From Anisus vortex (lineage: Eukaryota; Mollusca; Gastropoda; Planorbidae): a DNA stretch of 64,000 bases. The notes under the pieces are model-generated. The model was not told the DNA's origin and searched no databases. It saw only the letters and a program-made list of their open reading frames with translations. The stretch spans positions 30,747,671 through 30,811,670 of the forward strand of contig OX421495.1 in NCBI GenBank assembly GCA_949126835.1, given 5' to 3'. Of this stretch, positions 35,701 to 47,450 are shown piece after piece (the stretch's first letter is position 1; each line of letters begins with the position of its first letter). Both the position numbers and the translations under genes were made by a program.

Positions 35701-35726
35701 ACCGATCGAATGATCGGTCACCTGGT
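35701..35726 (+). other. Element 3' end: hairpin plus CACCTGGT, copy B
   Basis: Identical to the copy A end; followed by ACTATATTG and then the inverted derivative. Confidence 0.65.
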
Positions 35727-36417
35727 ACTATATTGTATTTAAAAGACTGAAAATGAAAAGTTTAAATTTAAAATATCGTTAATTACGTTACAATTTTTAG
35801 TTCTTCTACCCCTTCCCCTACTTTAACAACTGTCAAACTTTCTAGTGACCACTCTTATAAAATTTTGTCAATTTTGTTAACTCCCTTCCTCACCCCATTC
35901 AAGCTAACAATGAGTTACTGCCGGCAAGTATGTTTGATATAAATTAAAAAGGTCTATGATTAAATGTAACACATTTTTAATAGTTTACCAGATTTCATTT
36001 TGACCTCTTAACATAGTCTAATATTTCTTACTTGGGCACATATATTAATCATAAGTATAGTTTGTAAATCACTTGTAAAAAATATCTTATACAACAAAGT
36101 ATTTATTTATTATTTTCAATGTTTTCAATGTATTATTCCAAACATTATTTGACAAATAAAAGTAAAAATATATAGTTTGGTATAAACCTTATCTAATATC
36201 CTCCCCTTGTGTTACTATTTAAAATAAACTATCGCGGCATAATATCATATCGATTAATTAAAACAATGGTATAATAAACATTTTACTTTTTAAAAAATTT
36301 TTTGAGCATTACGCCAGTAAAATACTGAATAATTAAAGGTGAACTTAGGTTATTCATTGAAAGACTGCAAATGAAAATATACATACATACAATTTTAACT
36401 CGTATTATAGTATAGGA
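35727..36417 (-). mobile_element. Inverted, internally deleted derivative of the large repeat
   Basis: Reverse-complemented, this segment starts with the family 5' terminus TCCTATACTATAATACGAG, then jumps straight to the TTTGCAGTCTTTTCAATGAA region that lies about 0.9 kb inside copy C, and continues colinearly to AACTTTTCATTTTCAG. It matches 37335-38510 of copy C minus the LINE insertion there. It is therefore a short deletion derivative in opposite orientation. Confidence 0.75.
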
Positions 36418-37684
36418 TGATATATATATATGTCTGGAAATTTTCTTCAAAAGCGCTCTAACGATTATCTTCATGTTTTAATGCACGACTTGTTTCACCT
36501 AAAAAAAAATCTACACCTTTTCGGCCACATAAATAAAAATCGGAAATGATCGTTAGACAAAAATACACAAAAGATTTATGGTAGATAATTGATTTTGGCC
36601 GTGAAAACATGCCATTGCATGATCCACATGTAGCGCGGCATTCAAGAGCGGTGTTTTGTTGCGTCGCAATTATGACGTTGCGGAAATACCCGTTCAACAT
36701 TAACAAGAAGTTTAATTTCTTGTTTATGCTGGCTGTTTTGCGCACCGATGATAGATATAATTTAAAGCAAGACCAAGTGTAATAATTTATGTAATGCAGG
36801 GTGTGCAAACTACAGCCAGTGGTTGACTCGCGGGCTGACAAATAATATTATGCGGCCCTTGAGGCTTATTTATATTAAAACGTCCTCAATAAATTTTAGA
36901 TTAAATTAAAAATAATAAAAAAATAAAATATTTACGTATTAATTACTAGTGAGATAATAGTTTGCCGTTTAAATAATAACAGAATTAGATGAGATTTCTC
37001 CAAAGTATATGCCTATTTGTAAATTTCTTTTATTAAACATTATTTTGGAGAAAAAAAAACACGTCGAAAATAATAATAGGAACTACTTTTTTTGTACAAG
37101 ACATATGTTTACGAATGTTTTATTAAATAATTTTATGATTTGCTTATATAGGCCTACCCAAGTAAGATATATTAGAATATGTTAACATAGTCAATTTGAA
37201 ATCTGGCAAACTAGACAAGATGTGTTCCATTCTTTCGTATTTTCCTTATATAATAGTCAGACGTGTAATATACTTTTAGTTTTATTGAGGGGGAGGAAAA
37301 TTAAACAATTAATCCAACGTATTTTAATAATTTCATTTGCAGTCTTTTCAATGAATAACATAATTTCACCTTTAATTATTTAGTATTTTACTGGTGTAAT
37401 GCTCACAATTTAAACAATTTGTTAAAATTTGTATTATACCATTGTTGTAATTGATATTATATTTTGCCGAGATAGTTTATTTTAAGCAATAACAATTATG
37501 TAGGATATTGGATAAGGTTTACACCAAACTATATATTTTAACTTTTTTTTTAGTCAAACATTCTTTGGAATAGTACATTGAAAAAAATAAATAAATACTT
37601 TTTTGAAAAATATATATTTTTACAAGTGATTTACAAACTATACTTATGATTTATATATGTGCCCAAGTAAGAAATATTAGACTA

Positions 37685-38223
37685 CCTACCTACATCCTAC
37701 ATATCCCGTAGTCTGTTAGACCGTTGGGGCGCCACAGATGACATGTAAACCAGCCTCCTCCACTCCTCCCGTCTCTCAGCCGTTCTCATTGCCTCGCACA
37801 GTTTTGTACCTGTCCATTCCTTGATATTATCTTCCCAACGTTTCTTTGGTCTTCCTCTCTTTCTGCCTCCTCTGGTGGTACCCTGCAGGATGGTCTTTGC
37901 AAGCCCGTTGGTTCTGGTGACGTGGCCATACCATTCCGGTTTTCTTTTCTTGGCTGTGGCCAGCAGGTCTTCATACTCTCCAATTTCCTGTTGTATTCTT
38001 TTTCTTATCTGTTCGTTGGTGATATGGTCCCTGTAACAGATACCGAGCAGGGTCCTGAAGCATCTCATCTCCATGGCGTTTATCCTATTCTCCAGCTCCG
38101 CTGTCAGTGTCCATGACTCGCAAGCATACAAGAAAATGGAGAGGACCAGTGAGCGCATCAACCTGATTTTGGTGCTGAGGGCTAGGTTCTTGTCTTTCCA
38201 TATTGTCTTGAGCCTCTTTAGTG
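37685..38223 (-). pseudogene. LINE C-terminal fragment (RTE/jockey-like) with target duplication
   Basis: A minus-strand frame (38161 to 37697, about 154 codons) encodes the C-terminal end of an endonuclease/reverse-transcriptase protein: FLYACESWTL, INAMEMRCFRTLLGI, RDHITNEQIRKRI, WYGHVTRTNGLAKTI and GRPKKRWEDNIKEW. The polymerase core is missing, so the copy is 5'-truncated. It is bounded by an 11-bp target duplication ATATTAGACTA at 37674-37684 and 38224-38234; copy D shows the nearly empty site at about 41195. The frame is intact, suggesting a fairly recent insertion. The clade is my best guess from C-terminal motifs. Confidence 0.8.
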
Positions 38224-39059
38224 ATATTAGACTATGTTAAGTCAATTTGAAATCTGGTAAACAAGTAAAAAATGTATTACATTTATTCATAGACATTTTT
38301 TTTTCTATTCAATATCAAACACACTAGCCGGCCGCTTGTTAGCTTGAATTGGGTGAGGGAGGGAGTTGAAAAAATTGACATAATTTTATAAGAGGGGTCA
38401 CTAGAAAGTTTTACAGCTGTTAAAGTAGGGGAAGGGGTAAAGATGAACTAACAATTGTAACGTAATTCACGATATTTTAAATTTAAACTTTTCATTTTCA
38501 GTCTTTTAAATACATAACATAATGACATAAATGACATATATTTCTGTTGGTTTTAAAACTGACAACGCTAGCCTACTTGTTTTTTTTTTTTTAGGGTTTG
38601 AAATTAGATTAAGCTGTTTTGTTTTTGCTTTTTTTCTAGCCGTTTTGCTGCAGCTGGTTTAAAAAACAAAATTTCTTTTTATTCATTGGCAGCATATTAA
38701 ATAGCAAGATAATTTAACTATAAACGCGCGGCGCTATAAATAATTTAATAATTTCATATTTGTAAAACTAATAACTATTAAAGGTATTGCAATATTTGCA
38801 ATAAACGTCAGTTTTTAAACATTTCATGATAATTATGTTACGTTAGTCATGTCTGTAGCAGGTATGACAGCTATAAGCAAGCTAACCTGGACTGATGACT
38901 CGCCTATAATGATCAGTCCTGAATAGCTATTCTATGTCAGCTATATCGTATATAGTCGCCTACCGAGATTATAATATTTATTTTAAAAAAATGTACACTA
39001 TAGTCAACATTAAACCTTGCTTAAAGCTTTAAAAAATTAGGCTTAGCAGTAGACCTATG

Positions 39060-39334
39060 GGGGCACGGTAGTCGAGCGGCAGCGCGTTCGACTGGAGAGC
39101 CGAAGGTCCCGGGTTCGAATCCTGGTGCAGGCTAGGATATTTTTCCCGGGTCTGGAGGGTGTCCTTGAGTCTATCCAGCCCTGATGGTTACCTGACAATA
39201 GTTGGGGTAAAGTAAAGGCGGCTGTGCATAGTGCTGGCCACACAATCACCTAGTATGCCGAGGCCACAGAAACTGATGAACGCTGCTTCATCGGACATAT
39301 GGATCAAATTCGGTCCGACGGGTACTTTTTTTTT
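39060..39334 (+). mobile_element. tRNA-derived SINE, complete
   Basis: The head GGGGCACGGTAGTCGAGCGG is A-box-like and GGGTTCGAATCC is a perfect B box about 45 bases later, so internal Pol III promotion is plausible. The body (GTCTGGAGGGTGTCC, AAGTAAAGGCGGCTG, GGCCACACAATC, CTAGTATGCCG) is shared with 18516 and 57779. The 3' end CGGTCCGACGGGTACTTTTT carries a T run. It is flanked by a 12-bp duplication AGTAGACCTATG (39048-39059) and AGTAGGCCTATG (39335-39346), one mismatch. Confidence 0.88.
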
Positions 39335-39892
39335 TAGTAGGCCTATGCTAAAGAGGATATTTACTAATTGATGAATATCCAATGCAATGGTCTTAATAAC
39401 TCTGATCAACATGTAGGCATACAGTAAGAATTCAGAAAAAGCTTACTTTTAGACACCTTTTATGAAAGAGATGATTTACGAGAATTTTAAAACACAATAC
39501 AGCGTCACCCTTTGGTACATGCATTTGTCATAAACGTCCAAACGTTAAGCTTTACAGTTTGTCGGTATCATATGTTTAGAGTGAAAGATCGATGCAGTTG
39601 AAACGTTTATCTCCTTTCAGGCAGATTATATAAATCACACCTAAAATGTTGCTTAGGGGGAAATTTTACATCCGATATGAGGAAAGTAATATTGGAGTTG
39701 GGTGGAGGGCTGCATACAATGAGTGCAAAAAAAGAAATGAATACGCCAAAAAAAATTTCATAACTTTAATTTTTGTAGACGGGAAAAAAAGACAAATGCA
39801 ATTTATTGGTCTGGTAAAAACGTACTTATTAAAATTTATGCACCGTTTTTTTACAGCACAATATGTTAAGGTACAAACGCCTGCTCTTAATT

Positions 39893-39918
39893 ACCGATCG
39901 AATGATCGGTCACCTGGT
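39893..39918 (+). other. Element 3' end: hairpin plus CACCTGGT, copy C
   Basis: Third copy of the terminus; joined through TATATATATATG and a (TATG)n run to the start of copy D. Confidence 0.65.
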
Positions 39919-41705
39919 ACTATATATATATGTATGTATGCATGTATGTATGTCTGGAAATTTTCTTCAAAAGCGCTCTAACAATTTTCTTCATGTTTCA
40001 ATGCATGACTTGTTTCATCTGAAAAAAAATCTACAGCTTTTCGGCCACATAAATAAAAATCGGAAATGATCGTTAGACAAAAATACACATAAGATTTATC
40101 GTAGATAATTGATTTTGGCCGTGAAAACATGCCATTGCACGATCCACGTGTAGCGCGGCATTCAAGAGCGGTGTTTTGTTGCGTCGCAATTATGACGTTG
40201 CGGAAATACCCGTTCAACAGTAGAAAGAAGTTTAATTTCTTGTTTATGCTGGCTGTTTTGCGCACCGATGATAGATATAATTTAAAGCAAGACCAAGTGT
40301 AATAATTTATGTAATGCAGGGTGTGCAAACTACAGCCAGTGATTGACTCGCGGGCTGACAAATAATAGTATGCGGCCCTTGAGGCTTATTTAGGTTAAAA
40401 TGTCATCAATATATTTTAGATTAAATAAAAAATAAAATATTTACGTATTAATTACTAGTGAGATAATAGTTTGCCGTTTAAATAATAACAGAATTAGATG
40501 AGATTTCTCCAAACTATATGCCTATTTGTAAATTTCTTTTATTAAACATTATTTTGGAGAAAAAAAAACACGTCGAAAATAAAAATAGGAACTACTTTTT
40601 TTTTATACAAGACATATGTTTACGAATGTTTTATTAAATATTTTTATGATTTGCTTATATAGGCATACCCAAGTAAGATATATTAGAATATGTTAACATA
40701 GTCAATTTGAAATCTGGCAAACTAGAAAAGAGGTATTCCATTCATTCGTATTTTCCTTATATAATAGTCAGACGTGTAATATACTTTTAGTTTTATTGAG
40801 GGGGAGGGAAAATTAAACAATTCATCCAACGTATATTTTAATCATTTCGTTTGCAGTCTTTTAAATGAATAACATAATTTCACCTTTAATTATTTAGTAT
40901 TTAACTGGTGTAATGCTCACAATTTAAACAATTTTTTAAAATTTTTATTATACCATTGTTGTCATTGATATTATATTTTGCCGAGATAGTTTATTTTAAA
41001 TAATAACAATTATGTAGGATATTGGATAAGGTTTACACCAAACTATATATATTTTTACTTTTTTTTTGGGTCAAACATTGTTTGGAATAGTAGCCTACAT
41101 TGAAAAAAATAAATAAATACTTTTTTTGTAAAAGATATATTTGTACAAATGATTTACAAACTATACTTATGATTTATATATATGCCCAAGTAAGAAATTG
41201 TAGACTATGTTAAGTCAATTTGAAATCTGGTAAACTAGTAAAAATGTATTACATTTATTCGTAGACCTTTTTATTTTCTATTCAATATCAAACACACTAG
41301 CCGGCCGTATAACACATTGTTAGCTTGAATTGGGTGAGGGAGGGAGTTGAAAAAAATGGCATAATTTTATTAGAGGGGTCACTAGAAAGTTTGACAGCTG
41401 TTAAAGTAGGGGAAGGGGTAAAGATGAACTAAAAATTGTAACGTAATTCACGATATTTTAAATTTAAACTTTTCATTTTCAGTCTTTTAAATACATAACA
41501 TAATGACATAAATGACATATATATCTGTTGGATTTAAAACTGACAACGCTAGCCTACATGTTTTTTTTTGTTTTTTTTTTTTGGGGGGGGGGGGGGGTTG
41601 AAATTAGATTAAGCTGTTTGGTTTTTGCTTTTTTTCTAGCCGTTTTGCAGCAGCTGGTTTAAAAAACAAGCTTTCATTTTATTCATTGGCTGCATATTAA
41701 ATAGC
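39919..41705 (+). mobile_element. Large repeat copy D, 3'-truncated
   Basis: Starts right after the copy C terminus and is colinear with copy C without its LINE and SINE. Similarity ends near 41705 after ATTAAATAGCAA, so the 3' hairpin end is missing. A 15-base G run lies at 41583-41597. Confidence 0.55.
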
Positions 41706-43392
41706 AACACAAAGGAACACACAGAACCGCACAGGAAAACACAGGAACAACGGAAAACAAATCAAGGCTATCAATGGAATATAAATAAAAACTTGATTTG
41801 CTTGCAAATTTTATCTCAGGTCTTAACTCATCCTCGGCGTTTGCAGTTTCTGTTTTTATGTTTTTTTACATCTGTACCACCGTTGCACACAATTAACATA
41901 ATCTAGGACACGCCTCTGTCAACCATCTCTATATTTCATTTATTTTATTTATGTATATGTAACGCCCACTACGATGGATTAGTAAAAAAAAAAAAAACTA
42001 CACATAAGTTTTTAAACTTAGACGATTAACTTCCGGTTAAGCTCTTGCTTACTAACTAAACTTATTGCTAAGTAAACTGATTTGATCATGGCCATTTCGC
42101 TCTTAACGAATTCGTTACTGGATCTTGCAATTCTAGACAAGTAGTTTCAGTCGAGTGGACAATGTCCAGCCATGGTTACCAGGGGAATAGACACAATAAC
42201 TTTCCAAGTTGTTTGGTCCAGTATTGTAGTCAACATGAGTGTGATTTAAGAACCCAGTTGCCTATTGGACAGTATTGTCTTTAAACAGTATATGTGTCTG
42301 GACTGAAAGTCTCTCTTTAGCTGTTTGAATAATTATGTTAAGTGCGCAATACCGGTAATCTTTCTTTCACCGCAGTTACGTAACACGCACAAAGTGTTTT
42401 AAAATTCAGTTTTTTTATTTATATGTTTAACACCTAGTAGACAGGAGAGTGAATAATGTACAAGAATTACTACCGCGTCCTACTTTTTTGTCAATGAACT
42501 TTATAGTAGCCAACACACAGTGGTATATGTTCTAAATATAAACCGACGCATAGTATGGAGAGAGCAGGCCCCACGACAGGGGCGTACAGGCGGTACGCCG
42601 TACCGTGGCCCAAAAGAGTTTATGGGGCCCATGAATATTAAAATTAACAATTAAATCGGCAATTACGCAACTATTTATTTAATTGTTGCTATAAAGCTTA
42701 GAGAAGATGCCCCAAAACCTCCTACAATCTTACTTGGCACTGGGAGCCCTTCATTTTGGTATTCTTTGTATGACTACTTGATTATTAAATATGCAAAGAA
42801 GCATCTAGATTGTAATATATGGCCTAATTATTTTTGATAGCATTTATGATTTCTTTTTTATTATTTTTCTCCAGAGACACATACACATTTAGACCTATGA
42901 GCCTTACAGGCTAACAGTTCTCCCTGTTAGCTTAGTAGCCTAGGCCTAAATACTCTATGTCGCTGCATACTTGTGTGGCACTTGTATGGCAGTCAAAACT
43001 AGTAAGTCGACCCTTTTACACTTTAATGATTTCCTGTGCGGTAGCCAAGAGGGGAGATTGAAGGTATTATAATTTTAGAAAAATCTATTAAAAATTTAAA
43101 ACACATTTTTTTTTCATTTAACAAAATGTATTTTAGGAAGAGTCTGTACAAAAAAATTATGTGTCAACTGTATTGCCACAGCAGATCTAACCTTTACAAG
43201 ATCAATACTGAAGCGGAGGAACGATTACAATAATTTAAACAAAGAACTATGTACTTGTTTAAAGTATTTTTAATAGACCTGTAAGGCTGTTATTGAAATT
43301 ATTACACTCTAATGGTAAACGGTAACACTTATGATAGTTAAAAAGATTCCCGATTTTTCAAACGTATGTAATAAAAATAAATCATCTAGTTA
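41706..43392. other. Non-coding stretch
   Basis: No gene supported. A short GC-rich palindromic patch at about 42576-42610 (CAGGGGCGTACAGGCGGTAC then GCCGTACCG) may be a DNA-transposon remnant. Confidence 0.4.
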
Positions 43393-44230
43393 TGACTACC
43401 TACATCTTACATATCCCGTAGTCTGTTGGACCGTTAGGGCGCCACTGTTGACATGTACACCAGCCTCCTCCATTCCCCCCGTCTCTCAGCCTTTCTCAAT
43501 GCGTCTCACATTTTTTTTCTAGTCCATTCCCTGATGTCATCCTCAAATCGTTTCTTTTGTCTTCCTCTCTTTCTTCATCTTCTGATGGTACCCTGCATAA
43601 TGGTTTTGGCAAGCCCGTTGGTTCTAGTTACGTGGCCATACCATCTTGATTCTGGCCAGCAGGTCTTCATATTTCCAACTTCCTGGCGTATTCTTTTTCG
43701 TATATGTTCATTGGAGATATGGTCGTTATAGGAGATACCGAGCAGGTTTCTGAAGCATCTCATCTTATCTTCTTTTCTAGCTCAGCTGTTAATGTCCAGG
43801 ACTCACAAGCGTATAAGAAAATGGAGAGGACAAGTGAGCACATCAGCCTGATTTTGGTGCTGAGGGCTAAGTTATGTCTTTCCATATTGTCTTGACCCCA
43901 TTTAGTGAAGCTGTTGTCTAGGCAATCCTGGACATTACTTCTGGTTTGGAGCTCTTTTCGGATACAATAGCTCCTAGGTATTTGAAGCTTCTTGCTGTTT
44001 CCAAACTCTGCTCACCAATCTTGATTTGCATGGTGATACCGCTGGTTTTACAAGTCATTTTTTTTTTGCACTTTTTTGCATACCATATGATGAGGAAGTT
44101 TTGTCCAGTCGTTCCTCATCCCCGGCGAGTCCATCTATATCATCTGCAAATTGAAGATTGGTGATCCTTCTGCCATTTATGCTGACTGTCACTTTGTGAT
44201 CCTCTAGTGCATTCTCTCCAAAAAGATGCA
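43393..44230 (-). pseudogene. Decayed LINE fragment of the same family as 37685-38223
   Basis: On the minus strand the sequence runs from a polymerase motif (INGRRITNLQFADDIDGL, with catalytic ADD, within 44055-44240) through the region upstream of the C-terminus to MRCFRNLLGIS, DHISNEHIRKRIR, WYGHVTRTNGLAKTIMQGT and a shared 3' UTR (GGATATGTAAGATGTAGGTA). Several frameshifts and small deletions break it. It is longer at the 5' side than the 37685 copy and more degraded. Confidence 0.75.
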
Positions 44231-44544
44231 AAAGTGGGACGGGGGAGAGGGGCTCAGAAAAGATCTCGTACCGGAATCTTTTTTTTTCTCTCGAGGGCCT
44301 TGGGAGAGAGCGGATATATTGGGGCAATTTTAAAACTATGGATTATGTCACTCTTGGGCACTCTTTTTTTTTTGCCTACAGATAAAAACTTCAAGTGAAA
44401 AGTAAAAAGTCTTTGATAATTGGATAATATGGCCTCAAGTTTAAGATAATATAAGATAATATTGCGTTATTGATACAAAAAAAATGAATATTGATTTGAT
44501 TACATAAAGTCCGTCTTTCAGCATACTTAAAATAATATTAAAGA
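44231..44544. other. Non-coding junction sequence
   Basis: A G-rich and T-run patch at 44231-44310 follows the LINE fragment; the rest is AT-rich. No gene. Confidence 0.4.
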
Positions 44545-44902
44545 ACCATTCCCTTTCGATCAATTAATCCCAAGGATCAAAAGTATATTTCGGTATAACC
44601 GTTCCCTTTCGATCAATTAATCACAAGGATCAAAGTATATTTCGGTATAACCGTTCCCTTTCGATCAATTAATCCCAAGGATCAAAAGTATATTTCGGTA
44701 TAACCGTTCCCTTTCGATCAATTAATCCCAAAGATCAAAAGTATTTTTCGGTATAACCGTTCCCTTTCGATCAATTAATCACAAGGATCAAAAGTATATT
44801 TAGGTATAACCGTTCCCTTTCGATCAATTAATCCCAAGGATCAAAAGTATATTTCGGTATAACCGTTCCTTTTCGAGCAATTAATCGCAAGGATCAAAAG
44901 GC
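44545..44902. repeat. 53-bp tandem repeat, seven copies
   Basis: Units carrying CCGTTCCCTTTCGATCAATT start about every 53 bp at 44547, 44600, 44652, 44705, 44758, 44811 and 44864. Copies are nearly identical. Confidence 0.95.
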
Positions 44903-45405
44903 ATGTTGCTCTAAATATGGATGCTTTGCACATACATAGTGTTTGTAAAATGTTATCAAGTCATTGTTATCATATGCTTTTCTCAAGTCCACATCAGACT
45001 ACAGGTAATAAGCTCCATTAGACAGTTCTAAGGACTGTCCTCTGGTACAAGATCAAATGGTTGAGAAAACAGCTTAAAATCCTTTTCACATTTTTTGAAA
45101 TCATCAAATCTTTTTGTAAATTCAGTACACAATTTGTCAACATTTTCACTTATTTGGAGCCATCAAGATCTGATACTTCTTCTTTTCTGAGAGCCAGAGT
45201 AGGAAAATGAGTGAGTGTTGTTCTATTCAACTGGGACTTAAAAAATTGTAATTTCCTCTCAATTGAAGAAATGTGCTCATACATCTTGTTCACCAACTGA
45301 TGTTTACCTTGTAGTTTCACATTAAATTGCCCTTTGTTCAGTCCACGAGCGCGAATGTAATTTACAAACAGAATCACATCTTTCATGATATCAGTGAAAC
45401 CAAAT
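44903..45405 (-). pseudogene. hAT transposase relic (GTF2IRD2/ZBED5-type)
   Basis: Read on the minus strand from 45405. The first 78 codons (45386-45150) include VILFVNYIRARGLNKGQFN, LQGKHQLVNKMYEHI and LNRTTLTHFPTLA, the order found in the transposase-like region of domesticated and free hAT proteins of the GTF2IRD2/ZBED5 group. From family knowledge I expect about 75 more residues between KGQFN and KLQGK, so an internal deletion is likely. After a TAA at 45150 a +1 shift restores similarity: SENVDKLCTEFTKRFDDF, then FSQPFDLVPEDSP, and after further damage SDVDLRKAYDNNDLITFYKH. It begins next to the 39-bp array and ends at the 53-bp array, so both ends are lost. Confidence 0.75.
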
Positions 45406-45409
45406 ACCT

Positions 45410-45757
45410 GTGTGCACCAATGATGTAGAATATATTATAGCTAGCATGGCCTGGACCAATGATGTAGAATATATTACAGCTAGCATGGCCTGGACCAATG
45501 ATGTAGAATATATTATAGCTAGCATGGCCTGGACCAATGATGTAGAATATATTATAGCTAGCATGGCCTGGACCAATGATGTAGAATATATTATAGATAG
45601 CGTGGCCAGGACCAATGATGCAGAATATACTATAGCTAGCATGGCCTGGACCAATGATGTAGAATATATTATAGCTAGCATGGCCTGGACCAATGATGTA
45701 GAATATATTATAGCTAGCATGGCCTGGACCAATGATGTAGAATATATTATATATAGC
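45410..45757. repeat. 39-bp array in the left arm, about nine units
   Basis: Unit ACCAATGATGTAGAATATAT plus TATAGCTAGCATGGCCTGG. The sixth unit is a variant with CGTGGCCAGG and ATGCAGAATATACT. The 13-residue open frames on both strands are an effect of the period. The left edge of the palindrome falls inside this array. Confidence 0.95.
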
Positions 45758-45987
45758 TCGCTAACCCTATTTAGTAAGTTTTTTTTAAGACATTTTTTAA
45801 TTACTGTTTGCTTGTTCTGCTCAGTATCGAAATCTCCACATACTTGATCTATATTTAACATAATCTTTGGGCCAATGAGTGATCTATATTTAATATAATC
45901 TATTGGTCAATGAGTGATCTATATTTAATTAAATCTATACCATTCAATAAAACCTATCCATGAAATACACAGGGTCATCATAATAAA

Positions 45988-46390
45988 CCCATATCTTGCT
46001 GGCGTCCTTATTTAAGGACACTTCGTAAAATGCGATTTAAGACATAAAATTAAGTTAATAGTTTGCAATTTTTTCATTGAATGTAAAGAATATATACTGA
46101 TCTATCTAATTATTATCTTTATTTGTCTGCTTTTAGATTTTTTTGCGCTCGAAATAATTTATGTCGTGAGTTTGATAAAAATGCGGAAAAAAAGTCAAGT
46201 CTGAAAAAGTGAAATTTTTTTTTTATGAAAATGATAAAAATTGACTTAAGATTTAACATAACTTTGTTAATTAATGTTAGTAGAAGGCATAAACATAGAT
46301 ATTTAGTTTAAAACGATAATAATAATTACACAGAGGTGTTAAAACCAACTGTCTTTTTTTAAGTACGCCAGCAACAAATGATACCGTGAC
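45988..46390. mobile_element. MITE-like element, left arm
   Basis: Begins CCCATATCTTGCTGGCGTCC TT and ends with the reversed form ACGCCAGCAAC followed by AAATGATACCGTGAC. Its termini match the internal and terminal blocks of the TTAA-flanked MITE at 47881-48215, so it is a relative. No intact TTAA duplication is visible. Mirrored at 53900-54302. Confidence 0.5.
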
Positions 46391-46959
46391 TTTAAATTAA
46401 GTTTTTTGTTGTTTTCTTTGCTAAAACATAGAAAAACGTTATTTTTTTTTTTTTTTTTTGGAATATATTATGGAGTCTTTAACAACTGAAGATAGTTGAG
46501 TAGGAATGATTTGTAGTTTTAAAACCACATTGCCTATTTATATACATAAATATACATTATTATACTAATTCTAGTATATATCTATATTTTATTCTCAACA
46601 TATGTCACAAACTTTACTCAATTTAACATGCTATTACTTAAATAGACCAATAGTATTATATTATGCACTCAATATATTGATTCAGCCGCCAGGTAATGTA
46701 ATGAAGAGGATGAAACTAAAGACATTCTAGTGAATTTCTAGATTCAACAATCAAATACCGGTACAAATGATGTTGACTATTCAGCTTTACAGATTGTTTG
46801 AGCACATTTGTGTTGACTAAATCCTAGAATACATCATACAGCCGACAAAGACAGAGTTCTCCTTTTTTAAAGCTAACTACTCTTTTTCTATTACATTAGG
46901 ATCGACGCAAACCTTTCTAGCTATTTTTGTCTTTTGCTGTCTTCGATACATTGCCCAAA

Positions 46960-47450
46960 AGACAAACCCGATGCCTTTAAAATTTAAGACTATCCGCTAC
47001 CCATATGACCAATATCATGCACAAAGGAATAATTTGTTGCCAACAAAATCTGTTCGATGCCCTGAAGACCAATCCACTGCCCAGAAGACACATCAACTGC
47101 ACAAAATACAAATCTGTTGCCCTAAAGACGAATGCGCTGTCCATAAAATCTATCCGTTACAAGTAATACCAATCCAGTGTCCATAAGACCTATCTGATGC
47201 CCATAAGATCAATATGTTGCCCAGAAGACGAATTAGCTCCCCAAACAATGAATCAGCTGCCCAGAATACCTATCTGCTACACAGAAGACTAATCTGGCAC
47301 CCATAAGACCAAATTGTTGCCCAGAAAACCGATCTCTTGGCTTGAAGACCTATACGATGACCTGAAGACCTAGCCGGTGCCCAGAATACAAATACGCTGC
47401 CCAGAATACCAATCCGCTGCCCCGAAGACCTATCTGATGTTCAGAATACT
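46960..47450. repeat. Degenerate 18-bp array, left arm
   Basis: About 27 units around GCCCAGAAGACCAATCTG with heavy substitution. Reads open for 71-76 codons in places only because 18 is divisible by three. Mirrored at 52840-53330. Confidence 0.85.

Larger units (their letters stand above)
32681..35726 (+). mobile_element. Large repeat copy B, Helitron-like
   Basis: A ~3.05-kb unit directly joined to the 3' end of copy A through a short GATATATATATGTG run. Colinear with copy A throughout; differences include a three-copy 36-bp expansion at 33397-33504, a shorter G run at 33727, a mutated tRNA-like B box, and a deletion of about 25 bp inside the second LINE end near 35163. Confidence 0.6.
36421..39918 (+). 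mobile_element. Large repeat copy C, Helitron-like, with nested insertions
   Basis: Starts TATATATATATGTCTGGAAA and ends with the shared hairpin plus CACCTGGT at 39893-39918. More like copy D than A or B (for example TTATGCTGGCTGTTTTGCGC). It lacks the CR1/L2-like LINE ends of A and B but contains a LINE at 37685-38223 and a SINE at 39060-39334. The 127-codon minus frame at 36458-36841 recurs in D simply because the DNA is duplicated. Confidence 0.55.

Noticed and set aside
36458..36841. 127-codon minus-strand frame also found at 39978-40361
   Set aside because: Shared because copies C and D are duplicated DNA; no domain and no sign of protein-level constraint.
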